Shown: positions 46,438 to 54,660, counted from the first letter of the stretch. The stretch is DNA of 60,548 nt from Deltaproteobacteria bacterium (GCA_009692615.1 SHYW01000015.1:1-60548), one strand, 5' to 3'. Translations and numbers: made by a program. Notes: a model not told the origin generated them from the letters alone.

Positions 46438-47379
46438 ATGGATAAGAAAAGTCATTACCGCGTAATCATTCTCGGCTCCGGCGCCGCCGGTCTCACGGCG
46501 GCGATCTACGTTGCTCGCGCCAACCTCCAACCGCTGGTGATCGAAGGCTCCCAGCCCGGCGGACAGCTGACCATCACCACCGACGTGGAAAATTTTCCCG
46601 GTTTTCCCAAAGGCATCATGGGACCGGAGCTGATGGAGGAGTTTAAAAAACAGGCGGAACGTTTCGGCACCGAGACTCTGTTCGGCGAAGTCACCGCCGT
46701 CGATTTGAAACAGCGCCCATTCAAACTGTCGGTCAGCAAAGAAAGCTATACTTGCGACACGCTGATCGTCGCTACCGGCGCAACGGCGAAACTGCTCGGC
46801 CTCGAATCCGAAATGAAACTCATGGGCCACGGCGTGTCGGCGTGCGCGACCTGCGACGGATTTTTCTTCAAAGATAAAGAGCTGGTGGTGGTCGGCGGCG
46901 GCGATACGGCGATGGAAGAGGCGACGTTTCTCACCAAGTTCGCCAGTAAAGTGACGGTCGTTCATCGGCGCGACAAACTGCGCGCCTCAAAGATCATGCA
47001 AGAGCGCGCGGAAAAGAATTCTAAGATTTCTTTCGTCTGGGACACGGCTGTCGAAGACGTTTACGGCGATGCCAAAGCCGGCGGCGTGACCGGCGTCAAA
47101 TTCAAAAATCTAAAAACCGGCAAGACCGAAAATTTCAAATGCGACGGTCTATTCATCGCCATCGGCCATGAGCCGAATTCGAAATTGTTCGTCGGCCAGC
47201 TAGATCTCGATCCGACGGGTTATATCCTCACCCACGATGGCAGCAAGACCAAAATCCCCGGCGTCTTCGCCTGCGGCGACGTGCAGGATCATGTTTATCG
47301 CCAAGCAATCACGGCGGCGGGAACGGGTTGCATGGCGGCGATCGATGCGGAGAGGTTTTTGGAGAATCAGGAAGGGTAG
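46438..47379 (+). CDS. trxB: Thioredoxin reductase
   Basis: A 313-residue flavoprotein that reduces thioredoxin with NADPH. FAD motif ILGSGAAGLTAA (11-22), redox pair Cys136-x-x-Cys139 (CATCDG), NADPH motif VVGGGDTAMEEA, and C-terminal GVFACGDVQD. Length is typical of the low-Mr type. No clear ribosome-binding site is seen. The upstream gap of 43 bp is shared with moaC. Confidence 0.95.
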   Translation: MDKKSHYRVIILGSGAAGLTAAIYVARANLQPLVIEGSQPGGQLTITTDVENFPGFPKGIMGPELMEEFKKQAERFGTETLFGEVTAVDLKQRPFKLSVSKESYTCDTLIVATGATAKLLGLESEMKLMGHGVSACATCDGFFFKDKELVVVGGGDTAMEEATFLTKFASKVTVVHRRDKLRASKIMQERAEKNSKISFVWDTAVEDVYGDAKAGGVTGVKFKNLKTGKTENFKCDGLFIAIGHEPNSKLFVGQLDLDPTGYILTHDGSKTKIPGVFACGDVQDHVYRQAITAAGTGCMAAIDAERFLENQEG

Positions 47380-47491
47380 AACGCGTCTCGGATTGCAGGG
47401 CCGTATCCGGTGCGCGAATTGCGCGTGGGTCTGATACAGCGGGATAGTTCTAATTTCAGAATGTTTGCGTTTCTGTCTCCGAAAATGATGA

Positions 47492-47695
47492 CTAACTGAC
47501 GAATCCCTTAGGAGGACAGGGGGCTTTCCAGCCGGACTCGTTGCAGTACGGCATCACAATAAAGGCCCAGACCAGGATAAATGTAAGTGCCAACAAAATG
47601 AGAGCGATAGCCAATAGCACATCGAACCGTAACAGTTTAGTGCGAATGAAGTGTTTTAGTGACTGTGATTCCGATCTCTCGTTCTCGCCTTCCAT
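47492..47695 (-). CDS. Small single-pass membrane protein
   Basis: A 67-residue protein starting MEGENERSESQSLKHFI. One transmembrane helix, VLLAIALILLALTFILVWAFIV, is followed by MPYCNESGWKAPCPPKG, two Cys on the far side. ATG 47695 follows GGGAG. The gene ends the minus-strand cassette with the DUF2442 gene, 26 bp downstream of it. I do not recognise the family. Confidence 0.45.
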   Translation of the reverse strand: MEGENERSESQSLKHFIRTKLLRFDVLLAIALILLALTFILVWAFIVMPYCNESGWKAPCPPKGFVS

Positions 47696-47721
47696 AAGCA
47701 CTCCCGGCTGTTTTTGCTGAA

Positions 47722-48039
47722 TCACTTCGGCCCGTGTTCGGTGTTTTCGCGCGCTTCCATCCACTTCTTCAAGGATTGAGGGCTTTCACCTGACGGAAGA
47801 CCGGCTAAAAGGCCCGCGACAGTCAAGTCTTCGTCCAATTCGGGCCAGTGAATGTACGTGCCATCGGCAAAGATCTCCAGATAATTGCGCTCCGCAGGCG
47901 TCCCGTGCCACAGACGAGGATACCAAACCAGCGGCACAATGATGGTGCGCCCATCCATCAGATCGACCGTCAATGAGTCTTCATTGACGACAACGCTTCG
48001 AGCCCGCGGCTCTCTCTTCTCAACGGCCAAAGAACTCAT
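47722..48039 (-). CDS. DUF2442 family protein
   Basis: A 105-residue protein. VVVNEDSLTVDLMDGRTIIV followed by VPLVWYPRLWHGT, then YIHWPELDEDLTVAGLLAG, matches DUF2442, a small family often paired with DUF4160 in toxin-antitoxin-like loci. No DUF4160 gene is next to it, but a BrnT-like pair lies just upstream on the same strand. Function is unknown. A longer frame to 48327 has no family support. Confidence 0.7.
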   Translation of the reverse strand: MSSLAVEKREPRARSVVVNEDSLTVDLMDGRTIIVPLVWYPRLWHGTPAERNYLEIFADGTYIHWPELDEDLTVAGLLAGLPSGESPQSLKKWMEARENTEHGPK

Positions 48040-48116
48040 ACAGTGCTTCGAGTAATGTCTGCCGATGCCTTGAACGGGTCTGTGGTAGTATTTAGCTTCG
48101 AGCGGCCCAGGGACCG

Positions 48117-48416
48117 TTAGGCGCCGTTTCTTAGCGACATCGCGCGCTTTGCTTCGCTGAAAGCAACCTCTTCCAATTCCACTCGCTCTTCGATAATCCG
48201 CGCTAACCAATTGCCGACATTTTTTTCTCTGTGTAGCCGCGCGAGGAATGCCGCGCGAGCGGCTAACTTCGCAGGAAGGGCTAACGCCGATGGCTTTGCT
48301 CTGCGAATGTTTTTGGGTTGTCCCCAAGCCGAATCGTCGCCGGCTTGCGCTTCGACGATTTTATCGCTCTCATTATCGGAATGTTGCTTTCTCGTGGTTT
48401 TCTTTTTTAGCTTCAT
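48117..48416 (-). CDS. Putative antitoxin of a BrnT-like module
   Basis: A 99-residue basic protein. The N-terminal half is KLKKKTTRKQHSDN, disordered; ALPAKLAARAAFLARLHREK with NWLARIIEERVELEE after it form helices of the kind seen in CopG-like antitoxins. It starts within the upstream toxin stop through an ATGA overlap (48413-48416), preceded by CAGGATG. Position after a BrnT-like gene supports antitoxin function; sequence alone does not prove it. Confidence 0.5.
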   Translation of the reverse strand: MKLKKKTTRKQHSDNESDKIVEAQAGDDSAWGQPKNIRRAKPSALALPAKLAARAAFLARLHREKNVGNWLARIIEERVELEEVAFSEAKRAMSLRNGA

Positions 48417-48664
48417 AACGGCCATCCTGTAATTATTCGCACAACATTATTTGCTTTGAGTTGAAAGATTATCTTGAGTCTGCGCCCTGCGAGCGTCGTA
48501 CCAATCATTTGGTAACGGTCGATGTATGTTTTGTTTCTTCGCACTTGGGAGTCGGAAAAGAAACATTCGACCGCTTCTTCGAACGTGATTCGATGTGCAT
48601 ACAGTTTGTCACTCTCAAAATCATATTCAAAGTCAGCGGGTGAAAAATGGTTCCAGTTGACCAC
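48413..48664 (-). CDS. BrnT-like ribonuclease toxin
   Basis: An 83-residue protein. FEYDFESDKLYAHRITFEEA (12-31) corresponds to BrnT FexDxxKxxxNxxKHGisFeeA, then DRYQMIGTTLAGRRLKIIF and NNVVRIITGW end it like BrnT (RIISA). BrnT toxins are RelE-fold RNases. Start is GTG 48664; the canonical N-terminus has a few more residues upstream, and the start is uncertain. The usual K-H of KHG is absent (AHR), so activity is open. Confidence 0.6.
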   Translation of the reverse strand: MVNWNHFSPADFEYDFESDKLYAHRITFEEAVECFFSDSQVRRNKTYIDRYQMIGTTLAGRRLKIIFQLKANNVVRIITGWPL

Positions 48665-48787
48665 GGTTCATAATACATCGTTCGGGCAATCTTTTGAAAG
48701 GCGTGGTGCAAGCGATTCGGATTCGCCGGACACCATTCAACCGAGCCCGGCAATTTTACTACCGCCATCTGACACGTTCGATCATCG

Positions 48788-49339
48788 TTATTGCTCGGTC
48801 AAAAGGCAGCTCGACCACAGACCGACCGTTTGGATTCTCGCCTGGCGCTCCAACTCGCGAAATTCTCTGAGGTAGCGAAACGGGAACTGAGTATAAGCGT
48901 GGGCGTAGCCTTGGCGGATCAGTTCGCGGTTTAGCATCGTGCCGTCTTCGAGGTAGGCGTAGGCAAGGGTGCGGCCGTAGCGGTCTTTGTGGCGGCGTTT
49001 GGTATTGACGTTGTCGAGGACTAATCTGATTGTTTTTCCTTCGACGGCGTCACGGGTGAATTGTTTGGCTTGTTGGCCGAAACACTCCACGGCCTTTTTC
49101 GGGTGGACCGTTTCCGGTGTGTCGACGCCGATGAGCCGCACTTTTTCGTTCGGGCTGACGACGATTGTGTCGCCGTCGACGACCCGGACGACTTTTCTCA
49201 GTTCGCCGATCTGGGCGGTGGCTTCTTCAGATTGCGCGGAAGTGCCGACGATGGCTGAGTGGCTTGCCGCTAAGCAGTGGCTCGCCAGCGCGCTGAGTAA
49301 TAAAGCTAGTAGTAAAAATTGTTTAGGATTCACAATCAT
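48788..49339 (-). CDS. Thermonuclease-family (SNase-like) exported nuclease
   Basis: A 183-residue protein. A signal peptide ends near residue 24 (LSALASHCLAAS). The SNase fold holds VVDGDTI, VRLIGVDTPE (Arg, Asp, Glu of the active site) and DRYGRTLAYAYL with the second Arg. It cleaves DNA or RNA with Ca2+ in relatives. ATG 49339 is chosen; TTG 49351 is in frame too. The upstream region has an inverted repeat (CAATCATYCGCAGG). Confidence 0.85.
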   Translation of the reverse strand: MIVNPKQFLLLALLLSALASHCLAASHSAIVGTSAQSEEATAQIGELRKVVRVVDGDTIVVSPNEKVRLIGVDTPETVHPKKAVECFGQQAKQFTRDAVEGKTIRLVLDNVNTKRRHKDRYGRTLAYAYLEDGTMLNRELIRQGYAHAYTQFPFRYLREFRELERQARIQTVGLWSSCLLTEQ

Positions 49340-49398
49340 TCGCAGGAGCAAGAGCTATGCCCCTGCGGATGATTGGGGGGACCGTGTTAGGTCTGGGT

Positions 49399-49424
49399 GA
49401 GGGCGACCGGCCGGTCGCCCCTAC
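49399..49424. repeat. GTAGGGGCG-type hairpin with perfect 20-bp palindrome
   Basis: GGGCGACCGGCCGGTCGCCC (49401-49420) is a perfect palindrome followed by CTAC. Its core GACCGGCCGGTC is close to that at 57989 (GACCGGCTGGTC). Confidence 0.8.
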
Positions 49425-49450
49425 GGGTCAAAGGCATTCGAAAAAAAATT

Positions 49451-50008
49451 CTATGGAGCGACTTTGCTTGGTGAGGTGGCGGCGGACTCGGATTCTAATT
49501 TCTTAAGTTCGGCGAGCAGGAATTCGCTGCTTTTGATTTCTTTGCCGTCTTTGAAACGAATGAGGTAAGGCTTGCCGGAGGTTCCCGACATGCTTGCAAC
49601 CTTGTCGATGAAGTCGTGGGCGGATTTGACGTCGTCGGAGTTGGCGCTCCATTTGCCGCGCAAAAAGCGCACCGCGGTTTTTGACTCGTAGGCGGAGCCG
49701 TTGCGGACGAACTTGCCGTCCTTCAAGTCGCCCACTCGCTTGATCAGCGTTTCGATCTTTTGCTTTTCGATCGCTGGCAGATTCTGGGCGTGGAGAAACG
49801 ACGCCGTGGCTAGAATCAAAATGAGTGCAATTGCGAGCGTGAAGCAGCGCGCTAGCTGCTTCCCCCTTTGGAAAAGGGGGATTGAGGGGGACTTGCGTGA
49901 GTGGTGTGGCGGGGAAAATCCCCCCTGGCCCCCCTTTTTCAAAGGGGGGAATGAAAAAAGAGACGGCATCGTCTGATTTTGTTGTGCGCCAAATTGGAAG
50001 GTGTTCAT
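49451..50008 (-). CDS. DUF5329 protein with a repeat-derived N-terminus
   Basis: A 185-residue frame. Residues 78-165 match DUF5329 (IEKQKIETLIKRV, FVRNGSAYESKTAVRFLRGK, DFIDKVAS, GKPYLIRF). A signal-like hydrophobic stretch (FTLAIALILILATASFLHA) lies at 56-74 rather than at the start. Residues 16-50 (FPPLKKGGQGG, KSPSIPLFQRGK) are encoded by the CCCCCTTT-type repeat. ATG 50008 is the first start in frame, but no ribosome-binding site precedes it. Either the repeat disrupted the native start, or a non-ATG start near residue 50 is used. Not called a pseudogene because the domain is intact. Confidence 0.65.
   Translation of the reverse strand: MNTFQFGAQQNQTMPSLFSFPPLKKGGQGGFSPPHHSRKSPSIPLFQRGKQLARCFTLAIALILILATASFLHAQNLPAIEKQKIETLIKRVGDLKDGKFVRNGSAYESKTAVRFLRGKWSANSDDVKSAHDFIDKVASMSGTSGKPYLIRFKDGKEIKSSEFLLAELKKLESESAATSPSKVAP
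49859..49952. repeat. CCCCCTTT-type inverted repeat, copy 2
   Basis: Left arm CCCCCTTTGGAAAAGGGGGA then TTGAGGGGGACTT (49859-49894); right arm with AAAATCCCCCCTGG and CCCTTTTTCAAAGGGGGGAA (49916-49952). Same layout as 29019-29106. It lies inside the DUF5329 reading frame. Confidence 0.75.
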
Positions 50009-50061
50009 GGCATAACTTAGACGTGCGCCGACGGAAATCCTTTTTCGTCTCCAGCGCTCGA

Positions 50062-50697
50062 CTATTCGCCGCCTTGGCGGATCATTTCGAGTACTTGGTT
50101 GGTCGTTCGGACCCGCGCCAGGCGCGGAAAGACGGTGTCCATGAGCGCTTTCATGGAATCGTCGTGGGAGTTGCTGCACGCGTCGCGCGCGACGATGAGG
50201 TTGTAGTCGTGGTCGCGGGCGGAGTAGACGGTTGACGCGACGCCGACGTCGACGGCGCCGCCGGAGATGATGATCGTGTCGACGCCGCGCGAGCGCAGCG
50301 CGAGATCGAAGTAGGTTTGGTGAAACGTGCTCCAACGATATTTCGGAATTACATAATCTTCGGGCCGGGGCGCGATCTCATCGAGAACTTTTTGCTCGCG
50401 CGAACCTTCGGTGGCGCCGTGAACCGTTGGATTGCAGTCGTCGTTGGGCCAAGGGCGCAGCCGCATATCAGTGTCGGTGATCGCCATGTAACGGCTGTGG
50501 CCGTCGGGCCGATGATTGGCCATGGCGTAGAAAATCAGAATGCCATGCTGGCGCGCCGCGTTCATCAAGCGCACGGCGTTGTCGACCACCGGCTTCAAGG
50601 CTTTTTGTTTTTCTTCGGGGATGCCGTGGAAGTAGACGTTGAGCATGTCGAAGAACAGCAACGCGGTTTTTTTATTGTCGATTTGGTGGATGTTCAT
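50062..50697 (-). CDS. Isochorismatase-fold hydrolase lacking the nucleophilic Cys
   Basis: A 211-residue protein. Asp17 (LFFDMLN) and Lys119 (IPKYRWSTF) of the cysteine-hydrolase triad are kept, but the Cys position reads VDVGVAST with Gly152. True isochorismatase PhzD has Gly at this place too, as I recall, while amidases need Cys. So an amidohydrolase role is unlikely. Last gene of the seven-gene operon (24 bp after the VOC gene). An isochorismatase-like ether or ester cleavage is possible; the substrate is unknown. Confidence 0.8.
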   Translation of the reverse strand: MNIHQIDNKKTALLFFDMLNVYFHGIPEEKQKALKPVVDNAVRLMNAARQHGILIFYAMANHRPDGHSRYMAITDTDMRLRPWPNDDCNPTVHGATEGSREQKVLDEIAPRPEDYVIPKYRWSTFHQTYFDLALRSRGVDTIIISGGAVDVGVASTVYSARDHDYNLIVARDACSNSHDDSMKALMDTVFPRLARVRTTNQVLEMIRQGGE

Positions 50698-50721
50698 AAG
50701 AGTTCCTCCAGTGAAATTAGA

Positions 50722-51621
50722 TTAGCCTAAAATTCCGCTGTCGCGGGAATGACGATCGAGCGCGGCGATCTCCCACCAGTTGTGATCGAGATCGCTTAGC
50801 AAAAACGAGTCGCCTTCGGTTGTCGACTCAATTTCCTCGATCATTGTCAGTCCGAACTCCTTGCGCCGTTCGTTAAAATCCCGATGGGCATCGGCAAGCG
50901 CGGCCGGCGATTCGACGGCGACCGTGTAGCGTTGCAGCGGCGTCAAAAAATGTTTGTTCTTCGCCGGCACTTCCAAGCTCACAACATACCATGGCGTCGA
51001 CGGATGCTTCACGTCGTGGGGCTCGATGGTCGGCACGTGGGTGATGACATCGAGGCCTAACCCTTCTCGGTAGAATTTTTTCGAGGCTGCGAGATCGGTG
51101 CATTCCATGGTGCCATGAGTCATCGCTTGGGGCACGTAACCGCAGTCCGGCAATCGTTCTTCGGTGAGCACGGTTTTCCAGGGAAACGCGATCTCGTAGG
51201 GTAGGCCGGCTTTGTGGCGGTTTTCGTAGGATTCGATTTCCCAATAGTTGCCGCCGGGCTCGACGAAAAACATCGAGTAGGAACCGGCGCGCTCTTTGCG
51301 CTTAACCACTTTGGTCAATTTCAGTTCTTCCTTATGCGCTAGCAAATACTGATAAGCGTGGTCGACTTCTTGGTTATTTGCCACGCGCACGCCGTAATGG
51401 TTGCGCTCAGGTTTGTCTTTCACTTCCGCGCCGCCTTCGTGGACGATCAATTCCCAGCCGGTGTTGGGATGTTTCAGCACCGCTTCACGGTCGCGCCGTT
51501 CGAGCAAATCCAGTCCAAGGACTTTGGTAAGCACGGGAATCGTGTCGTCGAGGAAGCGCACTTCGGTGTGGCCGTGGACGAGGCCGTTGGGTTTTAGTAC
51601 GGCATTGGTTTCGGTGGTCAT
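50722..51621 (-). CDS. Two-domain VOC protein (extradiol dioxygenase/glyoxalase fold)
   Basis: A 299-residue protein of two VOC modules. The first has His18 (GHTEV), His75 (NHYGVRV) and Glu128 (YWEIE), a full metal site. In the second, His169 (THGTME) and the last Glu (NWWEIAA) remain but the middle His is replaced (QRYTVAV). Type I ring-cleaving dioxygenases keep their iron in the C-terminal module, so this one is unusual. GAACTCC-type sites flank; the ATG follows an AAGGAG on its strand. Likely a dioxygenase or isomerase of the operon. Confidence 0.75.
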   Translation of the reverse strand: MTTETNAVLKPNGLVHGHTEVRFLDDTIPVLTKVLGLDLLERRDREAVLKHPNTGWELIVHEGGAEVKDKPERNHYGVRVANNQEVDHAYQYLLAHKEELKLTKVVKRKERAGSYSMFFVEPGGNYWEIESYENRHKAGLPYEIAFPWKTVLTEERLPDCGYVPQAMTHGTMECTDLAASKKFYREGLGLDVITHVPTIEPHDVKHPSTPWYVVSLEVPAKNKHFLTPLQRYTVAVESPAALADAHRDFNERRKEFGLTMIEEIESTTEGDSFLLSDLDHNWWEIAALDRHSRDSGILG

Positions 51622-51636
51622 GAAAAAACTCCTTCG

Positions 51637-52638
51637 CTATTTCTTACCGATGGCCAAGCGCTCGACGGCTTTTTGTACGAAGGTCGGATCGAGATAAGGC
51701 CGTGCGTCGCGATTTTTTACGATGGCGGGCGTGAAGCGCGCGTGAAAGCCGTTGATCATGCTTTCGATGCCTTCCTGCCAGGGAAACGGCTGGCCTTGGA
51801 TCGCGTCGTACTGGGCCAAATTATTCTTGTGGGTTTTCTCGAGCAAGTTAGGATCGTTTTGCCGAGTGATTTTAACAATCGCGCGGTAGGCCGCCTCGCG
51901 GTTGGTGCGATACACTTGGATCGCTTCGACGATGGCGGTCATAAAATCGGTCAGCACGCGGGGATTTTTATCGCGAAAGTCGCGGGTCACGGTGTAGGGA
52001 ATCCCCGCGTAGCCCATGCGCAGGTCGAAAAAGTTTACCAGCTCGCGAAAGCCGAGTTTTTCCAATTCGATCTCGTTGGGCGGCGACACGGTCATGGCGT
52101 CGTACAGCCCTTGCTTCATCTGCGCCGCCCGCGCCAAGGTGCCGCCGGCGGTGTAAAAAACCGCGACATCTTTGTTGGGCACGAGATTGTACTTTTCCAA
52201 AAGATAGAGCGTGGCGTATTCGTCCAGGCCGGCGCGGCTGACGCCGATCCTTTTGCCTTTCAAGTCGGCTATCGTTTTGATCGACGGCGCGACCATCAAG
52301 CGCTGCGGTACGTAGCGGGTCTCGGTGCCGATGACAATGATCGGCGCATCGGCGGCCGCGATGGTGCGCGACACTGCTGTCCCTCCCCCGTAGAGCACTT
52401 GAATGTTGTTGCTCAAAAGCGCTGGCAGGTAAGTCGACGGTCCCTGCATCAAGATCAGCTCGACGTCGAGATTGTACTTGCGAAAAATATTTTCCAGCTT
52501 GGCCAGCCAGGCGATGGAGAAGTTGGTGGTGGTGGAGGCGTAAGCGACGTTGAGTTTGGTAAGCTGAGCGCGGGCTTGGACTGGGAACAGGACGAATAGG
52601 ACTGATAGGACGGATAGTTTAAGAGAGCAGCGATTCAT
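51637..52638 (-). CDS. ABC transporter substrate-binding protein, NMT1-like
   Basis: A 333-residue periplasmic protein. The signal peptide ends near residue 24 (LFPVQARAQL). TKLNVAYASTTTNFSIAWLA and EDNI-type helix FRKYNLDVELILMQGPSTY match the NMT1/TAXI group. It shares only family-level features with the protein at 9826. No permease or ATPase gene is adjacent. It lies between the FAH pair and the VOC gene, so it likely feeds their pathway. Confidence 0.85.
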   Translation of the reverse strand: MNRCSLKLSVLSVLFVLFPVQARAQLTKLNVAYASTTTNFSIAWLAKLENIFRKYNLDVELILMQGPSTYLPALLSNNIQVLYGGGTAVSRTIAAADAPIIVIGTETRYVPQRLMVAPSIKTIADLKGKRIGVSRAGLDEYATLYLLEKYNLVPNKDVAVFYTAGGTLARAAQMKQGLYDAMTVSPPNEIELEKLGFRELVNFFDLRMGYAGIPYTVTRDFRDKNPRVLTDFMTAIVEAIQVYRTNREAAYRAIVKITRQNDPNLLEKTHKNNLAQYDAIQGQPFPWQEGIESMINGFHARFTPAIVKNRDARPYLDPTFVQKAVERLAIGKK

Positions 52639-52654
52639 AGTCGTGTTATTGGGA

Positions 52655-53602
52655 TTATTCCGCGACGATGCGGTTTCTGAGTTGGCCGAGGCCTTCGACT
52701 TCGGCTTCGACTAGGTCGCCGGGTTTTAGCCACCAGGGCACCTGGTCCGGTTTTCTCCCGGCGGCGACGCCGCGCGGTGTTCCGGTGGTTAGCACGTCGC
52801 CGGGATTGAGTCCCAGTTGCGACCAGTAGGCGATCATGTCGCGGATTTTGAAAATCATGTAGCCCAAGTTCGAGTCCTGGCGGATTTCGCCGTTGACGCG
52901 AAGTGAGAGTTTTAGATTTTGCGGATCGGCGACTTCATCGGCGGTAACCAGATAGGGACCCATGGGCGCGAAGCCGGGAAAACTTTTGCCCATTAAGTGA
53001 ATGCCGTTTTTGTTCTCGCTGCGAATCACATCGCGGCCACTGATGTCGTTGAACGTCGAGTAGCCTGCGACATAATCGAACGCTTCATCCACGCTGACAT
53101 CGACGCAAGGCTTGCCGATCACGATGGCGAGCTCGACTTCGTAGTCGAGATGTTTTACTTCCGGCGGATGGGGAATGTCGTCTTCGGGACCGATCACGCT
53201 GCCCGGCAGTTTCAAGAACGCCACCGGCGCTACCGGGCCTTTTTTCGACGACATCTCGGAGACGTGGTCGGAAAAATTTTTGCCGGCGGAAATCAATGCG
53301 CCAGGGCGAGGCACCGGCGCCATCAAGCGCAGGCGCTGGCGTTCGATGACATTGTCACCGCTGCTGTCAGAGGCTGCGTGCTCGATCGCTGTTCGCGCGG
53401 CGTCCATTGCTTTGTCGCCATGTTTCAAGAACTCAACCATGTCGCTGCCCAGGGCGGCGCTGGCTACGCGCAGCGGGGCGGCAGCTTTCTCAACCTTGCT
53501 TAGATGGGACGCGTAGGCACTGAGCAGATCGACGACATTGCCGGAGCTGTCGATGGCGCCGATTCTCTCTTGCTCGTCATGGAAAAAAGTCACCAGCTTC
53601 AT
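52655..53602 (-). CDS. Fumarylacetoacetate hydrolase-family protein, active-site intact
   Basis: A 315-residue FAH-fold enzyme. The metal ligands are Glu155 and Glu157 (DYEVELAIVIGK) and Asp186 (NDISGRD). GKNFSDHVSEM and GTPRGVAAGR surround the site. Members hydrolyse or decarboxylate beta-keto acids such as fumarylpyruvate, acylpyruvates and 4-oxalocrotonate. ATG 53602 is set by an ATGA overlap with the upstream paralogue and by GGAGGAG just ahead. Read-through frames upstream are spurious. Confidence 0.9.
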   Translation of the reverse strand: MKLVTFFHDEQERIGAIDSSGNVVDLLSAYASHLSKVEKAAAPLRVASAALGSDMVEFLKHGDKAMDAARTAIEHAASDSSGDNVIERQRLRLMAPVPRPGALISAGKNFSDHVSEMSSKKGPVAPVAFLKLPGSVIGPEDDIPHPPEVKHLDYEVELAIVIGKPCVDVSVDEAFDYVAGYSTFNDISGRDVIRSENKNGIHLMGKSFPGFAPMGPYLVTADEVADPQNLKLSLRVNGEIRQDSNLGYMIFKIRDMIAYWSQLGLNPGDVLTTGTPRGVAAGRKPDQVPWWLKPGDLVEAEVEGLGQLRNRIVAE

Positions 53603-54582
53603 CGGCGTACTCCTCCGGCGGCGATAACTTGATGCGACAGCTCGCCGATGGCCGGCGACGAGCAGCGCATCGTCGAACCGATTTTGAGCGCCACGGGATT
53701 CTGCAACCGCTCGCCTTGGCGTGCCATGCTGGCGCCAATGGCGAACCAATCGCCCGGCTTGACGCCGAGGATCGACCAGCGGGCGACGATCTGCTCGACC
53801 GTGAAGACGCAATCGCGCAGGGCGAATTTCTGCTTGACGCTGCCGTCGAGGGAGAGTTCGACCTCCAGGGCCGAAAAAGTGTTCTTGTCGTTACCGATGA
53901 GAATGGCGGGGGCGACGCAGGTGCTCGACGGAAAGTTCTTGCCGAGCAAATTGTTGGTCGTGAGCCCTTCGCGCTTATTGATGTCGCGGGCGGTGATATC
54001 GACGATCAACATGGCGCCGGCGACATGTTCCCAGGCTTTTTCCGGGGGGATGCGCTTGCCGGCTTTGCCGATGACGATGGCGATGCAGCCATCGGCGTCA
54101 ATTTCATCGGAAAATTTCGGCCAGATGACCGGCGCACCGATGGTGATAAAAGTCTGCGGCAGTTTGTAATAGCCCGTGGGGATTTCCGCCGGCGGCAGGG
54201 CTTCGACGCGGGCGCGATCGGAAAAACCGATGACGAAACTTTTTTCCGGATTTTGCAGCGGCGGCAGGACACTTACGTCGATGCTATCGTAAGTGAGCTT
54301 TTCGCCGCCGGGGCCGCGCAACTGGTTTAGGCCGGATTTGCTGACGAAGGACAGGATTTGATCGAGTAACGTTAGCCCAGGTTCGCCCCATTCGAGAAAG
54401 CCGGCGATGGTGTTTGGGAAATAATAGCTCGCCAGTTCGTAAGCATTCGCCTGTTTACCATCGGCCTGCGTCAAATAGGCGGCGCAGGCGACTTGTAAGT
54501 CGACTAACTGGCCGTCCAGCTCGCCGAAGATTCGGCTTTGATGCGGCAGCGAACTTTCCAAAAGTCCGAGATAAAGTTTCAT
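53599..54582 (-). CDS. Fumarylacetoacetate hydrolase-family protein with a missing metal ligand
   Basis: A 327-residue paralogue of the next gene. Aligned on the shared AIVIGK, the Glu-x-Glu pair reads Asp164 and Cys166 (DADGCIAIVIGK); Asp195 (IVDITARD) is kept. The first change is conservative but the second removes a ligand. The N-terminal 110 residues differ from standard members. Its stop overlaps the active paralogue by ATGA, so equimolar production and a mixed complex are plausible. It may be a structural subunit. Confidence 0.75.
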   Translation of the reverse strand: MKLYLGLLESSLPHQSRIFGELDGQLVDLQVACAAYLTQADGKQANAYELASYYFPNTIAGFLEWGEPGLTLLDQILSFVSKSGLNQLRGPGGEKLTYDSIDVSVLPPLQNPEKSFVIGFSDRARVEALPPAEIPTGYYKLPQTFITIGAPVIWPKFSDEIDADGCIAIVIGKAGKRIPPEKAWEHVAGAMLIVDITARDINKREGLTTNNLLGKNFPSSTCVAPAILIGNDKNTFSALEVELSLDGSVKQKFALRDCVFTVEQIVARWSILGVKPGDWFAIGASMARQGERLQNPVALKIGSTMRCSSPAIGELSHQVIAAGGVRR

Positions 54583-54660
54583 CGAATGAGTCTTTTCGAT
54601 CGATCGGAAAAAGTAGCTCTCCGTTTATCACGGACGCGGCGCGGTTCCTGCGATGCTGGA

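Noticed and set aside
50009-50335. Extension of the DUF5329 frame to 50335
   Set aside because: It overlaps the isochorismatase-fold gene and is rich in Arg/His, typical of a shadow frame.
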